Assembly: GCA_016235555.1 (NCBI GenBank)
Contig: JACRKC010000093.1
Coordinates: 1 to 64,000 of the forward strand
Source of the DNA: Verrucomicrobiota bacterium
Lineage (GTDB): Bacteria; Verrucomicrobiota; Verrucomicrobiia; Opitutales; Opitutaceae
Direction: 5' to 3'
DNA: 64,000 nucleotides
The position numbers and the translations under genes were made by a program. Below are positions 33,193-41,307 of the stretch, piece by piece; the first letter of the stretch is position 1, and each line of letters opens with the position of its first letter. The notes under the pieces were generated by a model, which saw only the letters and a list, made by a program, of their open reading frames with translations, did no database searches and was not told the DNA's origin.

Positions 33193-34674
33193 ATGAGCGA
33201 TCACGATCTGCTCCGCCGCTACGCCGCCGAGGGCTCCCAGCCTGCGTTTGCGGAGATCGTCTCGCGCCACCTCGACCTCGTTTACTCCGCCGCGCGCCGC
33301 CAGGTGAGCTCGCCGCATCTCGCCGAGGAGATCGCGCAGTCCGTCTTCCTCGATCTCGCGCGTCACGCCTCCCGGCTCGGCGCTGACACCCCGCTCGTCG
33401 CCTGGCTTCACCTCGTCACGCGGCGCACCGCCATCGATACGATCCGCCGCGAAGCCCGCCGTGTCGCGCGCGAAGGTGCCGCCGCCGCCCTCATGAAAGC
33501 CGATTTGTCACTCAAAGCCGCCAGCTGGTCCACCGTCGAGCCGCTCCTCGATGAGGCCGTCGAGTCCCTCGACACCCCGGACCGCACCGCGATCCTCCTC
33601 CGCTTTTTCGAAAACAGATCGCTCCGCGAAGTTGGCGCCGCCCTCGGCACGAGCGATGACGCCGCGCAAAAACGCGTCAGCCGCGCCCTCGAACAGCTCC
33701 GCACCTTTTTCCTCCGCCGAGGCGTGACCGTCACCGCCGCGGGCCTCGCCACCGATCTTTCCGCCCAAGCCCTGCAAATCGCACCGGCCTCCCTCGGCGC
33801 GGCGATTTCCGCCGCCACCGCCGCCTCCACCACCGCGGCCGCCGGCGCGGCACTCGAAACCACCCGACTTGTCGCCATGACGACTCTGCAAAAATCCATC
33901 GCGATTGCCGTCTTCGCCGCGATCGGTGGTGCCGGCATCTATCAGGCCGCCGCCTACGTTCGCGAGGACTCGAATCTCACGCAACTCCAGACCCAGTCCA
34001 CCGCCTTGCTGCGGGAACTGGGCTCAACGCGTGCGTCCCACGAAACGCTGACGCGCCGCCTCGCCGAAGTGGAGACCCAGATCGACGCCCGTCTCGCCCA
34101 AGCGCGTCGCGCCCCACTTCCCGCTGATCCCAAACTTGAGGGCACGCTTGCCACGTGGTTGACCCGCGCCAACCGGCTCCAGTCGCTGCTCTCCTCTCGC
34201 CCCGAGCTCGCGATTCCCGAGCTGCGACTCCTCTCCAGTGAACAGTGGATCGAAATCGCCTCCAAGAGCGCGGCCGGCGTCGACACCGGTTCCGACCCCG
34301 CGATCAAGGATGCCCTGGCCCTCGCCCGCAAAACCGCCGAACAACTGTTCGCGCCGCAACTCCGACGTGCGCTGAAGGCCTATGTCGAGGACTCCGGCGG
34401 CATGCTGCCTGACTCGCTCTATCAACTCCTGCCGCATTTCGATTCGCCCGTCGCGCCCGCCCTGCTCTCCCGCTATCAACTGCTCCAGACGGGAAAACTC
34501 GCCGACCTCCCACGGATGGATCAGGTCAACTGGCTGATCGAAACTCGCGAGGCGGTGGATGTAGAGCGCGACAACATTGTCAGCATGGGCACCGACGGCT
34601 GGGCCATGCACAGCGCGAGCAGTCCCAGCGCCCGCGTCCAATGGCGCAAGGCCATCCAAAAACCCAAGCCATGA
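33193..34674 (+). CDS. ECF sigma factor with transmembrane anchor and C-terminal domain
   Basis: 493 residues from ATG 33193 (context AGGGAAAACC). Residues 1-90 are sigma region 2 (FAEIVSRHLDLVYSAARRQV, HLAEEIAQSVFLDLARH, TPLVAWLHLVTRRTAIDTI) and 120-178 are region 4 (LDTPDRTAILLRFFENRSLR, SDDAAQKRVSRALEQLR). An Ala/Thr linker follows, then one membrane helix (235-255), a coiled coil (258-303) and a C-terminal domain (312-493) with the block ELAIPELRLLSSEQW. Free ECF sigmas are about 180-200 residues; here the RNA-polymerase-binding part is tethered to the membrane with the tail outside. The next gene shares the tail and overlaps by ATGA. No separate anti-sigma gene is adjacent, so the tail or partner may take that role. 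Confidence 0.85.
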   Translation: MSDHDLLRRYAAEGSQPAFAEIVSRHLDLVYSAARRQVSSPHLAEEIAQSVFLDLARHASRLGADTPLVAWLHLVTRRTAIDTIRREARRVAREGAAAALMKADLSLKAASWSTVEPLLDEAVESLDTPDRTAILLRFFENRSLREVGAALGTSDDAAQKRVSRALEQLRTFFLRRGVTVTAAGLATDLSAQALQIAPASLGAAISAATAASTTAAAGAALETTRLVAMTTLQKSIAIAVFAAIGGAGIYQAAAYVREDSNLTQLQTQSTALLRELGSTRASHETLTRRLAEVETQIDARLAQARRAPLPADPKLEGTLATWLTRANRLQSLLSSRPELAIPELRLLSSEQWIEIASKSAAGVDTGSDPAIKDALALARKTAEQLFAPQLRRALKAYVEDSGGMLPDSLYQLLPHFDSPVAPALLSRYQLLQTGKLADLPRMDQVNWLIETREAVDVERDNIVSMGTDGWAMHSASSPSARVQWRKAIQKPKP

Positions 34675-35573
34675 TGCGGCTGCGCTTCGTTATTCTGGTC
34701 GGCGCATTCGCCGCCGGTCTCGGCCTGATCGTGTTCGAGACGCGGCTCGTTTCCGCCCAACGCGAGCAAGCCCGGTTTCTTGCCCGACAGGTCGCCGACA
34801 CGACGCGCCATCTCGCCGCGCTCCGCCAGCAGCGCGACGGCGTCGCCCGCGATCTCGCCCTCGCGGAGCAACAGCTCTTGCGCCTGCCACCGATCACCCT
34901 CGCTGTCGAGCGCCCCACCCCCGTCGCGCGCGACTCCACCGCGGAGGCGTGGCTCGCGCGCCTCCAACAACTTCGCGCACTCATGGCGGCCAATCCCCCC
35001 CAGGCCATTCCTGAAATGCAACTGCTGACGGATGAGGATTGGATGCGCGTCGCCCAACGCGCAGCTTTCGACACTGACGCCCAGCGCCGCGAGGCGCTCG
35101 CGGAGTTGCGCAGGACGTCCAAGGCCAAATTCATCCCGGGACTCGCATCGGCGGCGCAGAAATGGACACTGGCCAACGGCACCGACAAGACTCCGGCCAG
35201 CATCGCCGACCTGGCCGCGCATTTTGAACCTCCGGTCGATCCCGCGATTCTGCGGCGTTACGAAATTGTCGCCGTGTCGCGATCGTCCTCCCGCGCGAAC
35301 TGGCGGGCTCAAGAGAGCGCGGCCATCGACGAGGACTACGACACCCGCTACAGCGTCGAAGCCAATGGCAGCCACGGTTGGTCCGGTGGCGGCCCGCTCA
35401 CGTGGAATGCCGAATATTCCGACCGCGTGCAGCGCGCCTACCGAACCTACGCCAACTCCAACCAAGGAGCCCGCGCGCCCGGCTTTTCCGCCATCGTCCC
35501 CTACATCGACCCGCCCCTCCCGCCCGCGATCGTCGAAAAACTTCTCAAGGCTGAACGCGAGCGCCAGAAGTAG
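34671..35573 (+). CDS. Membrane-anchored partner of the ECF sigma factor
   Basis: 300 residues from ATG 34671 (or the next codon, ATG 34674); the first ATG overlaps the sigma stop (ATGA). One N-terminal membrane helix (5-25), a coiled coil (28-72) and a C-terminal domain (about 88-300) whose core (ARLQQLRALMAANPPQAIPE and EMQLLTDEDWMRVA) aligns with the sigma factor's own tail. It is therefore a sigma-free paralogue of that tail. No catalytic motif is visible. Likely a co-expressed partner in signal sensing or in holding the sigma factor at the membrane; that is inference. A terminator follows 1 base after its stop. Confidence 0.75.
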   Translation: MMRLRFVILVGAFAAGLGLIVFETRLVSAQREQARFLARQVADTTRHLAALRQQRDGVARDLALAEQQLLRLPPITLAVERPTPVARDSTAEAWLARLQQLRALMAANPPQAIPEMQLLTDEDWMRVAQRAAFDTDAQRREALAELRRTSKAKFIPGLASAAQKWTLANGTDKTPASIADLAAHFEPPVDPAILRRYEIVAVSRSSSRANWRAQESAAIDEDYDTRYSVEANGSHGWSGGGPLTWNAEYSDRVQRAYRTYANSNQGARAPGFSAIVPYIDPPLPPAIVEKLLKAERERQK

Positions 35574-35574
35574 C

Positions 35575-35603
35575 GCAGGCGTCCCGCCTGCATCTTTTTC
35601 CGA
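35575..35603 (+). terminator. Terminator after the sigma-factor operon
   Basis: Stem GCAGGCG / CGCCTGC with a 3-base loop, followed by ATCTTTTT. It lies between the convergent partner gene and msrA. Confidence 0.75.
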
Positions 35604-35626
35604 CGAGCCGGCGCGGACGCCCGCGC

Positions 35627-36232
35627 CTACTTCCTCTCCCCCGCGATCTCCTGCTCCAGCTTCCGGATTTTCGGCGCGATCACGAACTGGCAGTAGCCTT
35701 GGTTCGGGTTCAGGCGGAAATAGTCCTGATGGTATTTCTCGGCCGGCCAGAATTTCTCCAGCGGCACGATCTCCGTCACGATCGGATCGCGGAACACTTT
35801 CGCCGCGGCGTCGCGCGATTTTTCGGCGGCGGCCTTCTGCGCGGCGGTGGCGTAGAGGATGATCGAGCGATACTGCGGCCCGCGGTCGTTGCCCTGCCGC
35901 TCGGGGGTCGTCGGGTCGTGCACGTGCCAGAAATAGTCGATCAACCGCTCCAGCGCCACCACCGCCGGATCGAAGTCGATCCTGATCACCTCGGCGTGGC
36001 CGGTCGCGTGCGCGCACACCTGCTCGTAGGTGGGATTGGGCTCCCTGCCTCCGGCGTAGCCGCTCGTGACGGCTTTCACCCCGGGCAGCATTTCGTAGGC
36101 GGCTTCGGTGCACCAGAAGCACCCGCCGCCGAGGACGAGCGATTCGGTTTTGGATTCAGCAGCTTGGGTCATGGGAGGAAGCAGCGCGCCGAGCGCGCCC
36201 ATCAGGCTCAGGATCAGCGTGGAGCGGAACAT
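35627..36232 (-). CDS. msrA: Exported peptide-methionine (S)-S-oxide reductase
   Basis: 201 residues from ATG 36232. A signal peptide (residues 1-24, ILSLMGALGALLPPMTQA) precedes the MsrA domain: VLGGGCFWCTEAAYE, with the catalytic Cys at 38, SGYAGG, HAEVIRIDFDP, FWHVHDPTT, DRGPQYRSIILY and EKYHQDYFRLNP, all family hallmarks. It reduces methionine-S-sulfoxide in proteins, and the signal peptide places it in the periplasm. No MsrB or thioredoxin-like partner is in the window. Divergent from the HDOD gene with 88 bases between. Confidence 0.95.
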   Translation of the reverse strand: MFRSTLILSLMGALGALLPPMTQAAESKTESLVLGGGCFWCTEAAYEMLPGVKAVTSGYAGGREPNPTYEQVCAHATGHAEVIRIDFDPAVVALERLIDYFWHVHDPTTPERQGNDRGPQYRSIILYATAAQKAAAEKSRDAAAKVFRDPIVTEIVPLEKFWPAEKYHQDYFRLNPNQGYCQFVIAPKIRKLEQEIAGERK

Positions 36233-36320
36233 GCGGATGGGCCGCCACCATGGCGCGATTCGGTTCCAGCGCAACCCCCTCCCCGCTAAACTTCCCGCCC
36301 GGTCCGCCGATATTGGGCGG

Positions 36321-38024
36321 ATGGCTCCCGCACTCACGTCGCAGCAGACGGTGGATCGAGCTCGCGCGCTGCTCGAATCCGGCCGCGGCGCCGCCGTGCC
36401 TGAATTGCTCAAATTGATCGAGCGGCTCTCGACCGACATCGGCAAGGCCAGCATCGGCGAACTCGCCGAGTTGATCGAAAAGGACGGCATCGTCCTCACG
36501 CGCATCTTCGCCATCGCCAACCGGCTGCCGCACAATCCCGGCATCTCCCCCGTCGCCACGCTCTCCCAGGCGATCCACCAGATCGGCTACAACCGCATCC
36601 GCTCCGCCGTCGTTTCTCTTCTACTGCTCGACAGTGCCGGCGCCGACAACCCGCCCGAGCAACGCGACGCCGCCGCCCTCGCCCTCTCCGCGGGACTCAT
36701 CGCCAGCGGCACCGCCGAAACGATCGGCACCCACGACCCCGAACTCGTTTTCGCCTGCGCCACGCTGCGCAATCTCGGCCGGATCTTGATGGCCACGCTC
36801 TCGCCGGAGCACTACCGCGAGGCCCTCGAACTGGCCCGGCGCGAGCCCCAAGTCGACGGGTTCCGCCGTCGCTTCGGCGTGACCGCGGTGGAGCTGAGCC
36901 GCCGCGTGCTGGGCGGCACAAAGCTCCCCGACGAGGTGCTCAAGTCGCTGCGCGACTGCGAACCCGAATCGCTCAACGGCGTCGCCACGAATCACGACGC
37001 CCGCCTGCTCGCCTTCAGCGACTTCGGCAGCCGCCTCGCCGCCCTCACCCTCGACGCCCAACAGCCGGACGAGGGCTTCGTCCGCCACGTCGCCGTCTTG
37101 TCGCGGCGGTTTCAACGGCTGATTCCCGACGCCGACACGATTGCGAAGCCCGCCCTGCTGCACGCCAACGAACGCCTCCGCAGCTTCGCGCGCTGTTCGG
37201 GTGTATCCGGTCTTCCCTACGGCGGCCTGAAGCGCATCCGGCACCGCCTCGAACTCATTTCTCCCGGCGCCGCCACCGAGGCCGAGAAAGCCGAGATCCT
37301 CCCCGTGCGCCTCACCGCGGCCGGCCTCCCGGATGTCCTGGCCGCCACCGTCGCGCCGGAGGACGTCTCCGCCACGCCCGCCCCGGCGGCCCTCGCGGCC
37401 GATGCGATCGCACCCGCCTCTGCCACGATTCCCCCGGCTGCGCCGGAGTCCGCCGCCAGCCCGCCCGCTCCTTCGCGCGACGCCCCGCCGCCCGCCGAGC
37501 CCGCCGTCGCGTGGGACGCCGCGCTCGCCGACTCGGCCTCGTTCGCTGTCCAGTCGCTCGACCAGCCGCCGCCCTCCGCGGCGCACGAAACCCTCGTCGT
37601 CGCCCGCGACGCGATCGGCGCCGCCGAAACGTGGCTGTTCAGCCCGGCCCCGGCCGGCCACTCGCTGGTCCTGACCGACGGCGTCGGTCCCGTGTGGTCT
37701 CGCGTCCAGCCTCGCGCCTCCCTCCTTGCCGAGGAACGCAGCGTGTTTGGCCTCTGCCTGAAACGGCGCGAGGTCGTGCTGATTCACGATACGTCCGACC
37801 CCGTGCTCTCGCGCTACCTGCCTCCGTGGTGGAGCACGGTCAGCGCAGGGCTGCGCGCCTTCTCTCTTGTCCCGATCTCCACGCCGTCGCGCCCCGTCGC
37901 CACGCTCCTGCTCCTCGGCTGGCCCGATCCGCGCCGCGTGCAACTCACCCACAGCCAGGTCCGCCTGCTGCAACAACTCTTCGCGCCCGCCGAAACCGCG
38001 CCGGCCTCATCCCGCGCCGCGTGA
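36321..38024 (+). CDS. HDOD-domain protein with C-terminal GAF-like domain
   Basis: 567 residues from ATG 36321. The HDOD domain spans about residues 15-220: LLKLIERLSTDIGKASIGEL, LIEKDGIVLTRIFAIANRLP, QAIHQIGYNRIRSAVVSLLL and ETIGTHDPELVFACATLRNL. HDOD proteins are signalling relatives of HD phosphohydrolases that have lost the metal ligands. A Pro/Ala-rich linker (about 370-410) leads to a GAF-like domain (LVVARDAIGAAETWLF ... SLVPISTPSRPVATLLLLG). No diguanylate cyclase, phosphodiesterase or receiver domain is attached. It is likely a regulator of motility, cell cycle or stress; the ligand is not evident. Confidence 0.85.
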   Translation: MAPALTSQQTVDRARALLESGRGAAVPELLKLIERLSTDIGKASIGELAELIEKDGIVLTRIFAIANRLPHNPGISPVATLSQAIHQIGYNRIRSAVVSLLLLDSAGADNPPEQRDAAALALSAGLIASGTAETIGTHDPELVFACATLRNLGRILMATLSPEHYREALELARREPQVDGFRRRFGVTAVELSRRVLGGTKLPDEVLKSLRDCEPESLNGVATNHDARLLAFSDFGSRLAALTLDAQQPDEGFVRHVAVLSRRFQRLIPDADTIAKPALLHANERLRSFARCSGVSGLPYGGLKRIRHRLELISPGAATEAEKAEILPVRLTAAGLPDVLAATVAPEDVSATPAPAALAADAIAPASATIPPAAPESAASPPAPSRDAPPPAEPAVAWDAALADSASFAVQSLDQPPPSAAHETLVVARDAIGAAETWLFSPAPAGHSLVLTDGVGPVWSRVQPRASLLAEERSVFGLCLKRREVVLIHDTSDPVLSRYLPPWWSTVSAGLRAFSLVPISTPSRPVATLLLLGWPDPRRVQLTHSQVRLLQQLFAPAETAPASSRAA

Positions 38025-38051
38025 TTCCAACGGCTGTTGATAGTCGAAGAT

Positions 38052-38120
38052 CGTAGGTCGGGCTTTACGCCCGACTTCCGGCGAAGGCGGACAGGCGTCG
38101 GGCGTAAAGCCCGACCCACC
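38052..38120. repeat. Palindromic repeat, family 2 (copy B)
   Basis: Arms CGTAGGTCGGGCTTTACGCC and GGCGTAAAGCCCGACC face each other; the first 20 bases are identical to those at 505. Confidence 0.85.
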
Positions 38121-38150
38121 CACCCGGCTCGCTCGTCTCGAACGAAATTC

Positions 38151-38226
38151 TTGAACAGGAAGCTCGGGAAGGACGGGAAGAATCCAATTTCTGCTTTTTC
38201 CGCTCTTCTCGGCCTTCCTGTTCAAA
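38151..38226. repeat. Nested palindromic repeat with AACAGGAAG arms
   Basis: Outer arms TTGAACAGGAAG and CTTCCTGTTCAA enclose GGGAAG/CTTCTC-rich inner sequence. The arm core AACAGGAAG is shared with the outer arms of family 1 copies at 3120, 50786 and 61666. Confidence 0.75.
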
Positions 38227-38279
38227 ATCGTTCGGTTGCGGCCCTGCCGCGCTGTGCCGTCGGCCTGACCCCGCGCGAG

Positions 38280-39968
38280 CTACCGCGACAATTTCCGGTA
38301 TTTGATCCGGTGCGGCTGGTCGGCGTCCTTGCCCTTCCGGCGGCGGAAATCCTCGAGGTAGCTCGAATAGTTGCCGTTGAAAAACACCACCGCGCTGTCG
38401 CCCTCGAACGCCAGGATGTGCGTCGCCACGCGGTCGAGGAACCAGCGGTCGTGCGACACCACCACCGCGCAGCCCGCGAAATTTTCCAGCCCCTCCTCGA
38501 GCGCGCGGATCGAATTCACATCGAGATCGTTCGTCGGCTCGTCGAGCAGGATGAGGTTGGCGCCGCTCTTGAGCAGCCGCGCGAGGTGCACGCGGTTGCG
38601 CTCGCCGCCCGAAAGCACGCCGACTTTTTTCTGCTGATCCGCCCCCGTGAACCCGAACTGCGCGCAATACGCCCGCGAGTTCACTTCGCGCCCGGCCAGC
38701 TTCATGATCTCCTCGCCGCCGCTGATCGCCTGCCAGATCGTCTCGCCGGCCGGCAGCGAGTCGCGCGACTGATCCACGTGCGAGATCTTCACTGTGTCGC
38801 CGATCCGCAGCGTGCCGGTGTCGGATTTTTCCACCCCGGTGATGAGCCGGAAAAGCGTGGTCTTGCCCGCGCCGTTCGGCCCGATCACGCCGACGATGCC
38901 GCCGGGCGGCAGCGAAAAGTTCACGTTCTCGAAGAGCAGATTCTCGCCGTAACTCTTCGCGAGCTTCTGCGCCTCGACGACCAGCGCGCCGAGCCGCGGG
39001 CCGGGCGGGATGAGGATCTCGAACTCGCGCTCCTTTGCGACAACATCCTCCTTGAGCATCTTTTCGTAGGCATTGATGCGCGCCTGGCCCTTCGCCTGCC
39101 GCGCCCGCGCCCCGGAACGGATCCACTCCAGCTCGCGCGCCATCGCCTTCGCCCGCTTGTCCTCGGTGCGCTGCTGCACCGCCGCCCGCGCCTGCTTCTG
39201 CTCGAGCCACGAGGAGTAGTTGCCCTTCCACGGGATCCCGTGGCCGCGGTCGAGTTCGAGAATCCATCCGGCGACGTTGTCCAAAAAGTAACGGTCGTGC
39301 GTGACCGCGATCACCGTGCCTTCGTAGCGCGCGAGATGCTGCTCCAGCCAGTGCACGCTCTCCGCATCGAGGTGGTTCGTCGGCTCGTCGAGCAGCAGGA
39401 TCGACGGCTTCTGCAACAACAGCCGCGCCAGCGCCACGCGGCGGCGCTCGCCGCCGGAGAGCTTGTCCACGGGTTGTTCGCCGGGCGGGCAGCGCAGCGC
39501 GTCCATCGCCATCTCGACCTGCGGCGCGACATCCCACGCGCCGAGCGCGTCGATTTTTTCCTGCAACTTCGCCTGCTTGTCCGCGACGGCGTCGCGCTGG
39601 GCGTCGGTCTCCGCCGCGCTCAACTCGTCCCACGTCGCATCGTAGGCGGCGGTGAGTTCGCTCAAGTGCTTGACGCCCTCCTCGACGCACGCGCGCACGG
39701 TCGCGCCCGGCGTGAGTTGCGGCTCCTGCTCGAGCAGGCCGACATTGTAGCCCGGCTCGAAGTGCACCCGCCCGTCGATCTCGGTGTCGCGCCCCGCGAG
39801 GATGCGCATGAGCGACGACTTGCCGGAGCCGTTGAGCCCGAGCACGCCGATCTTCGCGCCGTAGAAAAACGACAGCGAGATGTCGCGGAGGATTTCCTTG
39901 CGCTCGATTTTCTTCGAGACGCCGAGCATCGAAAAAATGATGGTGGGAGCTTCGTCGGGCTTGGGCAT
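38280..39968 (-). CDS. ettA: Energy-dependent translational throttle protein EttA (ABC-F)
   Basis: 562 residues from ATG 39968, the normal EttA length (about 555). Two ABC cassettes without membrane domains: Walker A GLNGSGKSS (44-52), linker KLSGGERRRVALARLL, Walker B ILLLDEPTNHLD, then Walker A GPNGAGKTT, VLSGGERNRVHLARLL and ILLDEPTNDLD. The C-terminus HRIKYRKLSR is the EttA hallmark. It binds the ribosomal E site and gates the first peptide bond by ATP/ADP ratio. The frame is open upstream for another 49 codons without the family's start, so ATG 39968 is chosen. Confidence 0.96.
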   Translation of the reverse strand: MPKPDEAPTIIFSMLGVSKKIERKEILRDISLSFFYGAKIGVLGLNGSGKSSLMRILAGRDTEIDGRVHFEPGYNVGLLEQEPQLTPGATVRACVEEGVKHLSELTAAYDATWDELSAAETDAQRDAVADKQAKLQEKIDALGAWDVAPQVEMAMDALRCPPGEQPVDKLSGGERRRVALARLLLQKPSILLLDEPTNHLDAESVHWLEQHLARYEGTVIAVTHDRYFLDNVAGWILELDRGHGIPWKGNYSSWLEQKQARAAVQQRTEDKRAKAMARELEWIRSGARARQAKGQARINAYEKMLKEDVVAKEREFEILIPPGPRLGALVVEAQKLAKSYGENLLFENVNFSLPPGGIVGVIGPNGAGKTTLFRLITGVEKSDTGTLRIGDTVKISHVDQSRDSLPAGETIWQAISGGEEIMKLAGREVNSRAYCAQFGFTGADQQKKVGVLSGGERNRVHLARLLKSGANLILLDEPTNDLDVNSIRALEEGLENFAGCAVVVSHDRWFLDRVATHILAFEGDSAVVFFNGNYSSYLEDFRRRKGKDADQPHRIKYRKLSR

Positions 39969-40071
39969 CGCGCGAGAAGCAACCAGCGCGGCGCGGGGCG
40001 TCAAGCGAAGCGACGCCATGCACAGCGCTTCCCTCCCCTGGCCGCACCTCGCGCTCAGTCTTCCGACAGAA

Positions 40072-40908
40072 TCACCACCAACTCGGCTTCTCGTCCCCTG
40101 GCAGATATTCGCCATTGGCTTCGAGGATGCGGCGGGCGTGCGGCGCGAGTTGCTCGGCGGGGACTTTGGTCACCTTGCCGTCAATGTATTGAATCACCGG
40201 CAGACCGAAGCGCAGATTTTCGAGGACGGCGTCGGCATAGGCTTTTCGCATCGCCCGCATCGAGGCGCGTGTCACAGCGTCCGCAATGAACGGAACAGGC
40301 TCTTGCACAACGGTCGGTGGGTGCTCGGGCATGAAGTTCACACTGGCCGCCTGCTCGATGATCGCAAGTCTCGGCGCGTCGGAGATCGAGAAAAACCCAT
40401 TCTGCTCCTGCGCGACCAAGTGCGGTTCCGGTCGCGTGTTGTCGTAGAGTTTCCAGTGGTTCAGTAGCGGCCGATAGAGCGTCGCGAGATTCCGCACGCC
40501 GAGATGAAACCGCCGCTGCTGCACATCGTCGGGAATGTCGTGTCCGCCCTTCGCGACGCGCTCCTGCACGCGTTCCCGCGTGATGTCCAAATCCGGGATC
40601 CAAAGAAAATCCAACCGCACGTAGTATCCGGCCGCCCGCATCGCCTTCAGCAGCGGCGCATACGCGCGACCCGACAGCGTGGTCTCGAACGCGAAATCCT
40701 CTCCGCGCACCGCGAGCTCGCGCAATCGCTTCAACATAATACGCCCCGCTTCGAACGCCGCACCTGCCGGCGCAAACGGCGACAACCCCGCCGCGATCAT
40801 GTCGGCGTTCACGAATTCGCGCGTGCGCATCTCTTCCGGCAGGAAACGCCGCGCATAGGTCGTCTTGCCCGCGCCGTTTGGGCCCGCGATGACGAAGAGG
40901 TTCGGCAC
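40072..40908 (-). CDS. Zeta-toxin-like P-loop kinase
   Basis: 278 residues from a GTG at 40908; the codon before it in frame soon reaches a stop, so the start is well fixed. Walker A GPNGAGKTTYARRFLPEE at residues 9-26, then REFVNADMIAAGLSPFA, GEDFAFETTLSGR, RVQERVAKGGHDIPDDVQQR, the zeta-type arginine region. This family includes UDP-N-acetylglucosamine kinases (zeta/PezT toxins) and broader housekeeping P-loop kinases. No antitoxin-like gene is adjacent on the same strand, so it may be a solitary chromosomal member. Divergent from the ilv leader. Confidence 0.8.
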   Translation of the reverse strand: MPNLFVIAGPNGAGKTTYARRFLPEEMRTREFVNADMIAAGLSPFAPAGAAFEAGRIMLKRLRELAVRGEDFAFETTLSGRAYAPLLKAMRAAGYYVRLDFLWIPDLDITRERVQERVAKGGHDIPDDVQQRRFHLGVRNLATLYRPLLNHWKLYDNTRPEPHLVAQEQNGFFSISDAPRLAIIEQAASVNFMPEHPPTVVQEPVPFIADAVTRASMRAMRKAYADAVLENLRFGLPVIQYIDGKVTKVPAEQLAPHARRILEANGEYLPGDEKPSWW

Positions 40909-41059
40909 GACATTGACTCAAGCAGCGTCCGCACCACGCGTGCAAGCTCCGCCGCGATCTCCACCAGCCTCGCATCATATTGCTCAACTCGTCCGCTCCT
41001 TGCGCCGATGCTACCCTAGGCGCCACGCGCGCGTGGCCGGGCCGCGGGCGACTGCGACC

Positions 41060-41089
41060 TTGACACGCGCGCGCCCGCGCTCCTTTGTC
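41060..41089 (+). promoter_or_regulatory. Possible ilv promoter
   Basis: A perfect TTGACA lies at 41060-41065. A recognisable -10 box is lacking (CTTTGT or TTTGTC at the right spacing), so only the -35 supports it. It would start transcription just before the leader peptide. Confidence 0.35.
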
Positions 41090-41103
41090 CGCCGCACTCA
41101 CTC

Positions 41104-41199
41104 ATGATTTCCCCGCGCACAACGTCCACGCTCGCGAGCCTCGTGCTCTCGATTCTCGTCGTCGTTGTCGTCGTTACCGGCGCACCGCGAGGGTCCTGA
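41104..41199 (+). CDS. ilvL: ilv leader peptide
   Basis: A 31-residue ORF too short for routine annotation. Of its 31 residues 13 are Ile, Leu or Val, and codons 19-24 are six Val codons in a row (41158-41175), preceded by LVLSIL. It ends in TGA 15 bases before a strong terminator hairpin and 109 bases before ilvB. A ribosome short of charged Val, Leu or Ile tRNA would stall on it. The 3' end of the ORF itself contains the antiterminator strand (see the attenuator). No clear Shine-Dalgarno is visible. Confidence 0.88.
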   Translation: MISPRTTSTLASLVLSILVVVVVVTGAPRGS

Positions 41200-41250
41200 G
41201 CGAACACACTTTCGCCCCCTCCGGTGCCAGCACCGGAGGGGGCTTTTTAT
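41183..41250 (+). terminator. ilv attenuator: terminator and competing antiterminator
   Basis: The terminator stem is a perfect 13 bp: 41214-41226 (GCCCCCTCCGGTG) with 41231-41243 (CACCGGAGGGGGC), loop CCAG, then a TTTTTATTT tract. The leader ORF's last codons at 41183-41193 read CACCGCGAGGG, almost the same as the terminator's 3' arm, so they can pair with the 5' arm at 41217-41226 (one bulged C) and block the terminator. Stalling at the upstream Val codons would favour that pairing; a ribosome reaching the stop would cover it and let termination happen. Classic transcription attenuation. Confidence 0.88.
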
Positions 41251-41307
41251 TTGGCCCCGTTCGGGTCCGGCGTCGGAGGTGGCACTCACACCACCATCCA
41301 CCGCACC

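Noticed and set aside
40909-41050. Possible antitoxin upstream of the zeta-like kinase
   Set aside because: A frame reading YDARLVEIAAELARVV is tempting but has no ATG or GTG at a sensible place and is stopped just upstream.
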